DNA of 64,000 bases from Channallabes apus (lineage: Eukaryota > Chordata > Actinopteri > Siluriformes > Clariidae). This document shows positions 31,498-43,740 of the stretch, piece by piece; position 1 is the stretch's first letter; every line of letters starts with the position of its first letter. The stretch lies in assembly GCA_030522415.1 (NCBI GenBank), contig CM060124.1:25789454-25853453 (forward strand), in the 5' to 3' direction. Below the pieces are notes generated by a model. It did no database searches and was not told the DNA's origin. It saw nothing but the letters and a program-made list of their open reading frames with translations. The translations under genes were made by a program, and so were the position numbers.

Positions 31498-31879
31498 ATC
31501 TTATAAAAAGAAAAGAAGAGTTGGGTGAAAGATGGGAAGTAAGAAAGAAAGGAATTAACTTAGAAAGGAAGCATAATAAAGAAAAATAAGTTTATGAAAA
31601 CATAATGAAATGCTTATAATTAGTTTTTTTAAAATATATATAAAAGGGGATAAAAGTAGAACATTTGGGCAGGCAAAGAAATGAGAACAAGAGAAATAAA
31701 AAAGTAGGAAAATAAAGGGAAGGAACAAAAGAAAAAAAAAATTATTTGATGATCAATGATTAAATATTCTTTTTTGCCATGTATTTAGTTGGGACGAGGG
31801 GTATTCAAGTCAAATACAGTTACAGTTCTGTATATATGTGTATATATACTGTATAGTCATATATGTATATATACTGTAT
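31498..31879. other. No gene recognised
   Basis: A/G-rich DNA, then a short tandem duplication of a TATATACTGTATAGTCA-like unit (31842-31883). Confidence 0.5.
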
Positions 31880-32130
31880 AGTCAGACTGCCTACTTCATG
31901 TCTGAAACACTGGCCTCCCAGACACTCCTTTAACAGCTTTGAACCACTTGAACCAGCATCATCATTCATGGTTGTACAGCCTTCTTTGAAATGTTTGCAT
32001 CATTAAAAGGTTTTACTGCGGCTAAGAGTCTCATTACTGTACTGTGCTTGAAGTCTTCTGTAAATGTAAATCACTTTTTCACCTCCATTTAGCAGAAATT
32101 TCATCACAAGGCAGGGGTTTGACTTGAGCA
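31880..32130 (-). repeat. Mariner-like remnant, copy b
   Basis: Shares blocks with 15345-15716 and 47190-47312: 'tcagactgcct', 'tttactgcggctaagagtctcat', 'tactgtgcttgaagt', then 'atttcatcacaaggcaggggtttgact'. Too decayed to translate. Confidence 0.6.
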
Positions 32131-34344
32131 CTTCTTGTCTGTAAAAAGAAGGGCAGAAAGAAAAGAAGGAAGGAAGAAAAGAAGGAAAGGAAGGATTTTT
32201 TTTTTTTTAGCATTTGCATAATTATTTATTTTATTGCTAAAATATAATAGAATGATGGAAAGGTAATAATGAAATAAACAAGGTTTCCAAATATTTTTTT
32301 TTTTAATGAATTAGAATTTTGTGGTTCACGTGATATAAACACACTGTACCTACCGCTAATGTTCACTCCACAACTAATTATAAGCTCATTAATATTCAAA
32401 TGCTTTCAAATACTTAATCTTTTAAGTAATTAAAATTCAAATGTAATTTCTGAAAGGAGTTTTACAGCACTAATGTATGCACAGAGGATTGAGATTAGCG
32501 TGCTAGTTTTCGGGGTTTATAATTAGCATTTACAGCATGAAGCGCTCTGCGGATTGTGGAAGATTACCAGGGAGCGAAACGAGGAAAATAATCCAACATA
32601 ATACCGCCTTGAGATAAGCATGTAACGGTGAACAGTGAGAAGAAAGATGCAAGAAAGATGGCCCTCACACCAACACAATCTCGCTCCCAGCCCTTTTATT
32701 TATTGTGGAAAAAAAAAAAGAAGAGTTGGTTAGTTTTTCTCTACTGTTTTTAATAATTACAGCGCACTTCATATTAAACACACCTTTCTTCAGGCCCTGT
32801 GTGTCTGGATTATAAAAGCCCTCTTTTCCACTTTCGTCTTTCATCTGTCCTGCTCGAACGTGTAGAACGTCTCGGCCTGAATTTCTGCTGTCCAACTTCT
32901 TTTTTTAAAGCCGGATTTGCATTCTGAACAAAGGCGCTCTCAGCAGGTAGCACAGGGAGATACTTTATTTTTATCCAACACGAGAAAAGAGGAGAGCAGC
33001 TAAGAGAAGAGAAGTGAGAGAGGGAATGGGGGAGGGATGGAGAGATATCTGTCTTTGCTCAGGAGAGCAAAACAGCTCCATGATGATTTGAATCCCCACA
33101 TATGTGAACGTTCTTGAGCGATTTTCTCCTGTATGTATGTATGTCTTTATTTGTATTTCTGCATTTTTTTTGAGGACAAGAAAGCACGAGTAAGCAACAG
33201 GAAAAAGAAAACCCACAGGTGTTATGATGTAATCACTAATAAGGAACTTAAAGGGGTTTGCCGTATTCCCTGTGCAAGCGGCCTGATTTAAAATGTACAA
33301 TTAGCGTTATAAAAAAAAAAAAAAAAAAAAAGAAATCCCAGAACAGTGAGTTTTACACGAGCTTAGGGCCAAATTATGACAGTGACATGAAGCACCGATC
33401 CTCTGGTTTCAAACGTCGAATCAGTTCAGACCATCTGCTGGTCAAGCAGCATGCTTGCGCACGTATTGCATAACACTTGCGCAATTCTTTATGAAATTTA
33501 TTTGCTGTTACATAGCACACTTTTCAGTGATGACTAGTAGCTGACAATATAAGAGAAAATGCAAATTCATTGGTAAAGGATATTTTTGTCAGCCAAAAGA
33601 AAATGACACTGCATCATATTCTTTTCATGGTCTTTATATATAAATATAATATATTTGTGTTTAAAAAGTCTTTCCATTTACAAAGCTAGTAAAGAAACTG
33701 CCATTGAAATAATATGCTAAGTAGACAGTACATTTTAGTCTATTTTGGTCACAGTGAGCTTGATGCCTTGCCAACTTGTTTTATTGAGAAGTGGGACAAA
33801 AAAATGGAAAACTTCAGCGCAGTTTCCATGAGGACTTTCATCTGTGCCTATGTTGAATTCATGTTCCTACATAATAAAATACATGTACAATTTGTTTCAA
33901 CAACACATGTCTGCTCTTTACTCGTTAAATTGACGCAAGACACACTATAAATCAAGGACTTATTTTTTGGACGAGTTAGGATAAGAATGCTTCCATTCTG
34001 TCGAGCATTTTGCTTGAATCCACTAATCCTGACCTAGATGTGGCGTTCCAGACTTAGCTCATGCTTGGATTAATCTTATTAGCATGCCTTATTTTTACAA
34101 ACACGGCACAGTTACTTTAACTCAAGGTGATCCTCAGGGATCAGTACTCTGCCTTTTTTATTTTTAAAATTAATTGTTTTATATCTGCATACTGGTGAAA
34201 GCAAGATAACACTATGTCTGAACTTTTTTCTTCCCACCTGTAATCTAATAAAGCTACTGACAAAATGTAAGTATCAGATAAATATACTGTAAATTATAAA
34301 TAATTTCCAGGATTTGGTTATAGTGCTGGCTATTGCATTAATAT
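32131..34344. other. No gene recognised
   Basis: Mostly AT-rich, with A and T runs (32195-32212, 33311-33331). The block at 32640-33000 has a more even composition, but no frame there resembles a protein family. I cannot exclude non-coding regulatory sequence. Confidence 0.4.
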
Positions 34345-34725
34345 CAATCAGCCATACACCAATGAGCCATAATTCTAACATCACCATCAGGTGATTTAAC
34401 AGTGATCACCAACTGCACATCAGCAAACTGGAAAAACCTCCCAAGGCTCACCCATGCCCACGGTGTCAAAGCGCCAAAGGCCGCCAACTTGGCCCCCATA
34501 CTCCCCAGATCTCAATTTGAGTGAGCAGCCATGGGATATATGTAGGCCCCGTCCTTCAGCCCACAGTACCTAAAGGATCAGCCGGTAACTTTCCTGTGCC
34601 AGACAAACAGCATACCCCCTGCAGAGCCACGCCCCTAAGGGGCTAAAGCTGCCCCATGATACAATAGGATACTAAAATCTAGATGTTTTAATGTTCATGG
34701 TTTAAAGTTATGGCTGATCGATGTT
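34345..34725 (+). mobile_element. Internally deleted Tc1-like transposon
   Basis: Starts with 'atcagccatacacc' and ends with 'aagttatggctgatcgatg', imperfect terminal inverted repeats. Inside, the plus strand keeps a Tc1-type transposase signature: hand translation gives YSPDLNLSEQPWD (near 34495-34535), matching the SPDLNPIE block around the third catalytic residue. Most of the 1.5-kb parent is deleted. Confidence 0.75.
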
Positions 34726-34889
34726 TAAATATATAAAAATAGGAGTCCTGTTCTTCAGAATTCTGTTCTGATCTTGTCATGCTTCCCTTCCTGTCTAAAA
34801 TATATGAAACTTTTTTTTTTTCATGCAATAACACTTTCAGAGTGACTTAGCTCATTGTGTGATTAAGGGGTCCTTACGTACATTCTATC

Positions 34890-35340
34890 CTCTTATCGTA
34901 TGCCGTGACATATCAGGTCAGAACACCCTGGAACAGAATAAACTCACAAATAATAGCAACTGACATAAGAAGAAAGAAAGCATTCCTTAACCATATGATA
35001 AAGCGAATGAGAATCAAATAAGTTCAGAATGGAGAGGTCCAACTATCAATCTTTTGCCAGAAAACTTGCAGGCTTCTTTTACACTTAAATCCATGGAAAG
35101 GAACAGCTTCAGAGAAAGATGAACATTTTGGCATTGCTCAGTCAGAGCCCAGATCTAAATCTTATAGATAAAAAAAAGCATGTTCTGACTTAAGGAGGGC
35201 TGTGCACAGGAGATCCCCTTAAAATCTGATAGATTCAGAGCAGTTTTGTAAGGAAGATAGGCGGTTGTTGACTCTTTCCCAAAAAGTCGGACTGCACTTG
35301 CAACAGTCATAGCATCATTTTTCCTGCCCTTATTGCTTGG
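34890..35340 (+). pseudogene. Tc1-like transposase remnant
   Basis: One frame reads ALLSQSPDLNLID (about 35133-35171), the SPDLNPIE block of Tc1/mariner transposases. The surrounding DNA gives only decayed frames. No inverted repeats identified. Confidence 0.5.
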
Positions 35341-35522
35341 GTATTTTTGAATAGTACTACTTTTTTGTCAGACTTTGGCAAACATTAAAACTTTGCAACT
35401 TGCAAATTTTTCTTCCCTTATTTTTTCCTATTTTTTTTCTCCCATGAACACTTTACCAGCTTTGCTAGTGGTCTTATCTGTGGTCCTTTCCAAGGAAAAC
35501 AATGTGATAAAAATACTTTTTC

Positions 35523-35665
35523 ACTCACTCACTCATAATTTGTTTATACCACTTCATCCTTTATAGCGGTTTGCAGTGATTGAGGATATTTATAGTAGGG
35601 AATAAGGTGTGGCACACCCTGCATGGGCTTTCAATTTATTGCAAGGCACCTTGGACATAAAAGAC
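35523..35665 (-). repeat. Very old SINE A fragment, reverse orientation
   Basis: On the minus strand it resembles the SINE A 3' half, with diverged forms of 'gccctgcgatggattggcaccc' and of the 'ggataaagcggtat' end. High divergence. Confidence 0.5.
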
Positions 35666-36742
35666 ACTAAAACTTTGACTGCAGTCCTTATTCTAATATA
35701 CTGTAACTGTTACCTCTTACCTAATCTTACCTAAATTATGTAGATTCCCCATTTGACCTTTTTTTTTTTTCCTTTACCCATTTCTGTTACATTTTCCTTC
35801 TTTTAGCTTAATAAGTCATTAAAGTTTATGCTGAGCTTTGCTGCCTTTAGATTACACACTCTGGGAGGCATTTAAACATCAGATCATCTTACCCACGATC
35901 TCCTAGACTTCTATTTTCACCTTTAAAGCTGATCTGATAATGTTCCTCTTCTTTTAGCACATTTTCTCTCCTTTGTTCTTCCAACTGTTTTCATTTCTAC
36001 TTTCCTGTCTTTGTCAGGGTTTCCTCAGTGCTTATTCTTGTAACAAAATTCCAGTCCATTAAAACAGAATAAATGTTGTTCCAGTGTCCAGTAATGCTGC
36101 TAAATTAATGTTTTAATTTAATGTAATTCCTGCTGGATACCGATACAATAGGTAGAAAATTGTCAAATACTAAATAACGATCTATATTTGGGGAACTGAT
36201 GAAGAAATGAAACTTAACACTGAACACAAATATCATGTTAATACTTAATGTGCTCAAAGTGATTTCGCTAAACCGCCAAATTGTTGTCTGGCGTTCATCT
36301 GAAAATCTGGCGCCTTAAACATCGTACGCATTTTTTTTTTTCAATTTGCAATCATGACCATAATCCCATTTCCTCCTGATAACCGATAGGGAAAAACAAA
36401 CAAAAAAAGAGCAGATTTGCTCGAACATACAGTAGATGAGCAGGAAGTTAATGTTTGAAATGTGCAAGCCATTTTGCAGAAATTGTTGCAGTTCTTTTAT
36501 AATCCTACAGATGGCACACTGGCAGGCAGCACAGAATCTTTTGTGGTATGAGCAAATTGTTTGCTAAGTTTGTTTAGAATTGTAATAAAGTCTACAAGAA
36601 TTAATATATAAGATATTTATTAAATATTTATAAAATCTTGATATTTATAAAATCGCAACTCAAATCGAATCGGCACCTAGATATTGTGATAATATCATAT
36701 CGGGTAGTCCCTGGTGATTAGCAATCCATCTTGGTGCACTAT
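35666..36742. other. No gene recognised
   Basis: AT-rich DNA; no supportable feature. Confidence 0.45.
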
Positions 36743-36743
36743 T

Positions 36744-37314
36744 GGCGCTTTTCCACTGCATAGTACGGCACGACACGGTTCAGTTCAGCTCACTTTTGGG
36801 GGATTTTCCACTGGGAACAGTACATAGTACCTGGTCCTTTTTGTAGTACCACCTCAGCCGAGGTTCCAAGCGCGCCGAACCGTTACCAAAACGTGACGTG
36901 TAAACACGCTAGTCACTGATTAGCCGGAGAAAATCGTCATTAATGCGTCACCGAACTTGCGACACGAGACACAACAGAACCGATATATTTAGAACAGCCA
37001 GAGAAGGATCGGACGCACCTTTTTGTATTAACCGTCGGCCTCTTTTGAAACAAACTCCTTCGTCTCGCTGTTAAAAACATCCACATGCCGAGAATGAAGA
37101 ACACCATGCCGTCGATATGCTCCATTGTTGTGTGTTTGTTTGTGGCACGTTTACGATGACGTCACGGCAGTAGCGGCGACGCGCGCGTGAGTAATCCCGC
37201 CCACGTTAAAGTGTTACTACACTGCAGTGGAAGAGCAAACCGAGCCAAACTGCGCCGAACCGAAGTGAGTTGAACTGAACCGTGTCGTGCCGTACTATGC
37301 AGTGGAAAAGAGGC
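36744..37314. mobile_element. MITE with 50-bp terminal inverted repeats
   Basis: 36744-36793 is the near-perfect reverse complement of 37265-37314 (shared core CTTTTCCACTGCATAGTACG, then GCACGACACGGTTCAGTTC). The internal region is CpG-rich and non-coding. With the boundary shifted by one base on each side, TAT occurs next to both ends (36740-36742 and 37316-37318), a possible 3-bp target duplication. The superfamily is not certain; this TIR type is widespread in fish. Confidence 0.85.
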
Positions 37315-37319
37315 ATATG

Positions 37320-38300
37320 TAAGCAAATTAAATGCAATATAGTGTTGCTTATTGATATTTCATTTACTCAACCCAAACTGTTCTCAGGCAAACTGCTTGA
37401 GAAACTCTCATGAAGCCTCTCACACAGAGCTAACAGATGAGTATTGATGGCTCTGCATGTCTTATTCTTTGTTACACATCCGTGTACACAGTGTTGTAAT
37501 AGGACAGAAATGGAGTCTCGTTGGACATCAGGCTTTTAACACATTGCTTCGGGACCCCCCCCCCACATACACACGCCACTTCACTGCGCAGGGCTAATGG
37601 AATGTAGGCGTTTTTTTTTTTCTTTTTCTTTTTTTCCCCACAGAAAAATAACATCTCGCTGTGTACTCGATAGGGCAGTCATAGCTCGTAACCATGTGTC
37701 AGTCACAGCAAAGGGTACGGACAAGATTGGCAGTTCAAACTTGGAGCCGTTTCAAATCAGCGATATGTGACATTGCCACGTGCGCACCATGATTGCTCGA
37801 TACCGTCAAACTGGTGCCTGATTGGGTTCATTTGACAATCTGATCTCAATCGTTAACAATATTGCTGTTCTTGTCAGAAAGCAACGTCTAATTTGTAATT
37901 GTTCCATTAATCCCGGTTTTGCTGCAGCACATTATTATGCGAGCACACTGAATGCAGACGACATGGTAACAGTATTATGAATGTGAATCACTCTTTGGGA
38001 AGAATGACTTCAGTTTGCCGAATGATGAATAACGAGTTTGTGTAGCGATCGGCGTCCGGGTGGCTCTTACACAAACCCTTTAGACAAATAGTGTGTTAAT
38101 TAAACGCCTGTGGAAGATGATGAACGCACACAGATGCCCTTGCTTCTGCGTTTAGCTGTCAGTGCTCTAGCTATGATTAGATCCACAACTACTCAGGGCA
38201 AACTGCCGCAACTATCCAGAAAAACATGAAGCTATGTAACGAGGCATTTTACTGTCACACACATCACCATCAGACACCTTTAACCTACAAAACTCATTTA
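37320..38300. other. No gene recognised
   Basis: No coding signal. A C run at 37555-37563 and T run at 37611-37635. Some stretches (37700-38170) have even base composition, but I see no repeat or protein match. Confidence 0.4.
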
Positions 38301-38301
38301 G

Positions 38302-38373
<72 letters not shown>

Positions 38374-38430
38374 GTCTATCTATCTATCTACTGTATCTAT
38401 CTACTGTATCTATCTATCGTATCTATCTAG
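38302..38430. repeat. TCTA tetranucleotide microsatellite
   Basis: About 22 near-perfect units, then interrupted units with CTGTATC variants. Confidence 0.95.
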
Positions 38431-38607
38431 CTCAGTTTTTAATTCGTCTTTCCTTATCTCTGTCTTAGTTCATTAAATTTTATCTTTTTTTCATCTTTCT
38501 TATTCTCTTCCATTTTTATGCTGTTTTTTTTTCTTTTTCTCATGGTGTTTATTTAAGATTGAACGCAACTTGACGTTGCCTTTAATTTGTGCTTTGTACC
38601 GATACAG

Positions 38608-38902
38608 CTAATTCTAAAGTTGACATCAGGTGTTTGTTCTGAAGCCGTATTTCATTCAACCAGTCCACGTAGTTACAATCTCTTCCCTCCTTACTGAGAT
38701 CAGAAAACTCCAGGATTTGGCCTGTAGCCTGGGTTTCACTCATTTCCCAATAATCTCTACTCTTCTAACAGACGTAGGCTCGAGCTAAAGGTCTGTGTGA
38801 AAAGCAGTTTCTTCTGCACGGATAATGTCTGTCTGAACAACACGCCATCGATCGTAATCACTTAATTAGAGTCCTACTCTACACCCTACAGCACACTTTA
38901 AA
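38608..38902 (+). repeat. About 290-bp local duplication, copy 1
   Basis: Direct repeat of 39795-40080 (about 85% identical by eye). Shared blocks include 'atcaggtgtttgttctgaagcc', 'aaaggtctgtgtgaaaagcag', 'ataatgtctgtctgaacaac' and 'accctacagcacact'. No coding content recognised. Confidence 0.85.
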
Positions 38903-39064
38903 GCAGCCCCGCCTACTCAACCACCAGGTCAAAATAGATAGCTGAAGATAAAGAAGAACATACAAAAGATGAAAATAGCATGCAAGGATTAATGAATAAA
39001 TGCTAAAAATAAAACGCCAATGATGAAAGAGAATATTTTCCATTCTGTATTTTATTTCCATTGT

Positions 39065-39133
<69 letters not shown>

Positions 39134-39150
39134 TTATCTATCTACTGTAT
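39065..39150. repeat. TCTA tetranucleotide microsatellite
   Basis: About 20 units, lying between the two copies of the 290-bp duplication. The first TCTA array (38302) lies before copy 1. Confidence 0.95.
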
Positions 39151-39470
39151 CTTTTGATTCTATACTTTTGCATCTATCCTTCATGATATAATTTAGATTA
39201 TTTTGCTTTTTAACTTTCCATTCATGATGTTTATTTTTCATTTCTTTTTTTTTGCACCATCCATCCTTAATTTGAGAGATGTTGAGAAGTGCTTAGGAAG
39301 CTGAGAATAATCAAAAGTCAAACATCTTGTCTTCACTAGCTAACCCAGTGTCTAATTAGTGTGTGAAAAATTAAAGAAATCTACATCATCTAATTATAAT
39401 GTATCTCATCAATCTCATAAAGGGCTTCTGTTTTTCATTATTATCAGCTTCAGGAACTGTTTCCATCCCT

Positions 39471-39471
<1 letters not shown>

Positions 39472-39511
<40 letters not shown>
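39472..39511. repeat. ATT microsatellite
   Basis: About 13 uninterrupted TTA/ATT units. Confidence 0.95.
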
Positions 39512-39514
<3 letters not shown>

Positions 39515-39794
39515 CAGGATACTTAATTGGGCCAGTGTATACACAGACAGTACGAACACTAGGGAGTTGGCAGGGTTTTGATGGCTCTGTTCTGATAGTT
39601 GGGAGTTAATTGGGGAAGGTCCCTAGTCTCTGCTTCCTTTGGCTCGACTGTAATTTATTCTCAGGGAAAAAATAGAAAAACACGACGAACACATTCCCGT
39701 TTAGATCGCAGTGTAGAACGTGCTCACCTTCTAACTGGAAACAGCAAATCAGGAATAATAAGGACACTCGGAGACATGTTACTCAAACAAAGCT

Positions 39795-40080
39795 GCTTCT
39801 AGAGTCGATATCAGGTGTTTGTTCTGAAGCCTTGTTTCATTCAACCAGTCCACCTAATTTCAATCTCTTCACAAATCAGTGAGGTCAGAAAGGTTCTGCG
39901 TTTAGCCTGTGGCCCTGGTTTCACTCAAATGCCAATAATCTCTACTCATCTAATGGACCAGAGTTAAAGGTCTGTGTGAAAAGCAGCTTCTTCTACATGG
40001 ATAATGTCTGTCTGAACAACACATCATCGATCGTAATCACTTAGAGTCCTACCCTACACCCTACAGCACACTCTAACACT
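39795..40080 (+). repeat. About 290-bp local duplication, copy 2
   Basis: See 38608-38902. Differs by scattered substitutions and small gaps, for example the TTAATTAGAG/TTAGAG difference near the 3' end. Confidence 0.85.
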
Positions 40081-40134
40081 CTAAACAGTGTGAAAGGACA
40101 TATACAGTACAGTATGTATGTATATATAAAGTTT

Positions 40135-40680
40135 TAGGTCACTTTCTAACTCCATGATGGTTCCTGATGTTTATTTCTTTCTACATTGTAAAGTTTTGCT
40201 GAAGGCGTCCAGAAACTGCATTAATCTCCTTTGAACAGTTGATATTGAGATGTTTCTGCTACTTCTGCTCTGTAAAGACTTCATAACGCCTCTAATCTGA
40301 GCTGCTGTTAATTGGTCATTTTTCAGGCTGATAACTCTAAATGAACTTCTCGTCTGCAGCAGAGGTAGGTTTTGGTCTCGTCCTCCTGGGACGGCCTTCA
40401 TGAGAGCCAGTTTCATTATGGTGCTGGACGGAATTTGCAAATGCACTTGACAATACTGTTCTTGCAGGAACTATTACAGAAAGGCCGACCTCTGTGTCTT
40501 AAAATAACAACTAACTGGTGTTTTTGTTGCTGTTACTGTACATAATTACCTAATTCCATATGTGTTATTTTATAGTTTTGAAATCCGCAGTATTGTTGTT
40601 GAATGTAGAAAATAAATCACTAAACAAAAACAAAGAAATTTACAAGTGACCCAAACTTTTGAATGGTGGCGTGTGTATAT
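40135..40680 (-). mobile_element. Tc1-like element, internally deleted, copy at 40 kb
   Basis: Ends near 'ccaaacttttgaatggtggcgtgtg', the common Tc1-type terminus in fish; the left terminus is not clear. The minus strand (40446-40171) encodes a short peptide with a Tc1-type second helix-turn-helix (LTAAQIR...ISISTVQRRL). The catalytic domain is missing. Related copies: 25972-26759, 41925-42240 (opposite orientation) and 43640-43740. Confidence 0.75.
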
Positions 40681-40689
40681 ATTGTATAT

Positions 40690-41523
40690 ATATATGAATA
40701 TCATCATTAATAACTATATTATTTATTCATTTATTTATTTATTATTCATTCATTCATCTTCTATACCGCTTTATCCTATACCGCTATATTTATTATTTAA
40801 TGGTTTATCAATTTAAACACTTTTCCTTTATTCCTTTTTTCTCTTGATATAAAACTTATTAAAACGAACATTTTAGACTGAAGAAAGTTCAAAACTGAAG
40901 AAACTGAAGAAAGTTTCTTAAAAGAAATGGAGTGATGACTAATCGATTATGTCATTTTCATTACAACAGTCAGGATTCATCATTAGGGCAAAAATTAAAG
41001 CATTAAATAGTGGCTACTAAACACTGACATGACATTTTACTCTTTTAATATTTAAATTAATTCAAATGTTTAGGCTCATATACAGTGATATAGAATAATA
41101 ACTGATAATCAATTAATATTATTATTATTCATTTTATTATTATTAACAACAACAACAACAATAATAGTAATAATAATAATAATCATCATAATATTTGAGT
41201 TAAAAATTAGGGAATAAAAGAGTAAGCAACAAAGTTCTGAACAAGGACATGAGTGTTACTGCAGTGTTTAAGGGCAAAGAATCCCTGAGGGAGGATGTTT
41301 AAGGACGTGTTGTTTACATGAGGTCGTTGCTCTCACTGCATGTTTATTCATGTTAAATATGAATGAAATATGGTTGAAGGGAAAAAAATGACTTTGACTT
41401 TTGTGTCAGAAGTTTTATTCATTCATTTAATTATGTATGCACAATGTTGGATTTATTTTCTACATTCTAGAACAATACTGGATTTTTTTTAACTGTAAAA
41501 TAACATTTTCATTATTTAATTAG
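40690..41523. other. No gene recognised
   Basis: Very AT-rich. ATTC/ATTT repeats with a SINE A-like end motif 'cttctataccgcttta' near 40760-40790, and AAC/AAT repeats at 41143-41185. Confidence 0.5.
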
Positions 41524-41524
41524 C

Positions 41525-41853
41525 AGAGGTGTCAAGTAACGAAGTACAAATACTTCGTTTACCCCCCCCCCCCCCCCGTCGCATGATACGAACGCGCACA
41601 ACGCCCCCCCACAATCTCCCTCCCAACCCCCCCCCCTCCGTCGCATGTTCAGAAAGCGAGATCTTAATGCTTTTTTCGCCCCTCACGGTACTTTTACTTT
41701 TATACTTTAAGTAGTTTTGAAACCAGTACTTTTGCATTTTTACTTAAGTAAAAAGCTTGGGTTGATACTTCAACTTCTAAAGAAGTCTTTTTGAACCCTA
41801 GAATCTATACTTCTACTCAAGTAATGAATGTGAATACTTTTGACACCACTGTT
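41525..41853. mobile_element. Short MITE with ACTT-rich body
   Basis: Ends are imperfect inverted repeats ('agaggtgtcaagtaacgaagta' against the reverse complement of 'gaatacttttgacaccact'). The body is made of 'tacttttacttaagtaaa'-type motifs, a repeat common in fish genomes. It contains long C runs (41563-41577, 41628-41636). Confidence 0.65.
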
Positions 41854-41924
41854 ACTTAGTAACAACAACAACAACAACAACAGTTGTCATTTTAAGATAC
41901 GAAGGTCAGCTGTTCTGGTGCAGT

Positions 41925-42240
41925 TCTATCAAAAACAGTATTGTTAAGTGTATTTGCAAAACCCATCAAGCACTGTAGAGAAGCTGTCTCTCATGAAGAC
42001 CTTCCCAGGAAAAGAGAAGTTTATTTTAGTTACCAGTCTCACAAATCACCAATTAACAAACTCCGCTCAGATTAGAGGCGTTATGAAGCTTTACAGAGCA
42101 TAAGTAGCAGAAACATCTCAATATCAACTGTTCAAATGAGATTATTGCATTTTTTTTTAATGAAAAAAAAAGAAATAACAATCAGGGAAGACTATGGAAA
42201 TAGACTGTGTGTCCAAACTTTTGACATACCGTTGCATACA
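41925..42240 (+). mobile_element. Tc1-like element, internally deleted, opposite orientation
   Basis: Reverse-complement relative of 40135-40680: 'cagtattgttaagtg.atttgcaaa', 'ctcatgaagaccttccc', 'cagattagaggcgttatgaag', 'gcagaaacatctcaatatcaac', and end 'gtccaaacttttgacat'. Decayed; no intact transposase. Confidence 0.7.
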
Positions 42241-43147
42241 TGTTTTTGATTTAAATTATTACTTATTCTCCCAGAATTACTCCATCGCAACCCGAGGTCA
42301 AGTTATTCTCTCACATGAATCTCACCAATGAAGAGGAATGTTTAAAGCATTTAATCACCTTATGATCAACCAGTTCTCTAAAATACCTGTTGGTAATGGA
42401 TGTTACAGCAGGCACCTGCAGAAGATGGATACCACAGTGCACTTACATCCAGTAAGACGACTTATGGGAAATGTTGCATAAATCATTATTCACTAAACCA
42501 TAAACTACAGGTTGGGTGAAAAGTATCAAGCCATTAAAAAAAACGGTGATGAATTCCAATACAAAATACAAATTTATTGAAACAAATTGTACATTGCATT
42601 TTATTACACTAGAAAATGTAATCTTTTAAATTCAATGAACCAGTCACTTTTCTTGCATTGTTCACTGAGCCTGTGCTCATCAGCTTTGCATGACAATTTT
42701 TAATTGTCTCCCATCATCTCTGCACAAGAACAATAGAATCCCATACTTCATAGCACGCTGCCGTCGTAGCTCGCTCCTGAACAGTCAAGCGGTCAACCAT
42801 CTTTGTTTGCGTTGCATGTGGTGCCTCTAGTTAGGGATGATTTGAGAAATTCTCCCGAGGAAACAAGAAAAACTGTAAAATCTCCAAGGATTTACATCCC
42901 CTTGTGCCACAGAATCTACTTCTAGATACATCTCTTTCATTTATTTATTCATTCACTCATTTATTTATTTCTGTTCATTTGTTTTATTATTTTATTGTAT
43001 TGTATTTATTTATGTATTTTTACAGCAATACATGCGGCCATAAAATCATAAGAGATGCCGTGGGCGAGAACTTCACCTTTGTAAAAACTCAAGCAATATA
43101 ATGTATTTTTTTTGTGTGTGTTGTGTTATTTTGTGCATGTGTTTGAT

Positions 43148-43149
<2 letters not shown>
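42241..43149. other. No gene recognised
   Basis: AT-rich with TTTA repeats (42942-43020). The block at 42510-42880 may be a decayed DNA transposon (it starts 'ggttgggtgaaaagtatcaag'), but I find no matching other end. Confidence 0.35.

Positions 43150-43186
<37 letters not shown>
43150..43186. repeat. TG microsatellite
   Basis: About 16 uninterrupted GT units. Confidence 0.95.
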
Positions 43187-43229
43187 TTGTGTCCTTTTTA
43201 ATAAATACGATTTATAAACTCCATCAAAT

Positions 43230-43485
43230 CTTAATCACCGAGCCGGCCGGCCGCTCAGCGCTCGAGCAGATTGCGGCAGAAAAACTGAGTGTAAAACGTC
43301 CCCACGAGACGACTCCAGCCGGGCGAGACGGCCCACGCTCTCCGACACCGATTTATTCTGAAAGAACAGCAGCGGAGGAGCTGGAAATGTTCTCAAGCAG
43401 CACAAAGCACCAATCAGGAGCTGAGACATGCAGTAAAAAAATGCAGATAGAGCAAGAGCGCGCATATACTTCAGTCCTGCTTTAA
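43230..43485. other. GC-rich, CpG-containing block of unknown nature
   Basis: A GC island in AT-rich DNA, starting with GCCGGCCGGCCGC (43242-43254). An open frame continues on the plus strand through the block to 43485. It has mixed hydrophilic content, no known domain and no clear splice boundary. It could be a non-coding element, a promoter-like CpG patch or a decayed exon. Confidence 0.3.
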
Positions 43486-43639
43486 TTAAACTGACCCTTT
43501 TCAAGTTTTAATGTCTTGGGGAATGCAGTGATGATGGATGTGAAATATATTATGAAGAAAATTTAAATATTGAGATTTTGGTTACACTTTTCATTAATTT
43601 TTTTGGTTATACTTTATATACAGTATATAATTCTGTAAA

Positions 43640-43740
43640 TATATAATATATAACTCTAAATGGACTTCTCGTCTGCGGCAGAGGTAGGTTTTGGTCTCGC
43701 CCTCCTGGGACGGCCTTCATGAGAGCCAGTTTCATTAGCT
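43640..43740 (-). repeat. Tc1-like fragment (40-kb family)
   Basis: About 95 bp nearly identical to 40333-40425 ('ttctcgtctgc.gcagaggta', 'ctcctgggacggccttcat'). It encodes the same peptide piece on the minus strand as 40171-40446. Confidence 0.85.

Noticed and set aside
38302..39150. Regular repeats as a CRISPR array
   Set aside because: The units are TCTA tetranucleotides without spacers, in a vertebrate-type genome.
43235..43504. Minus-strand frame over the GC-rich patch as a gene
   Set aside because: It is a mirror frame of the plus-strand one with no independent support.
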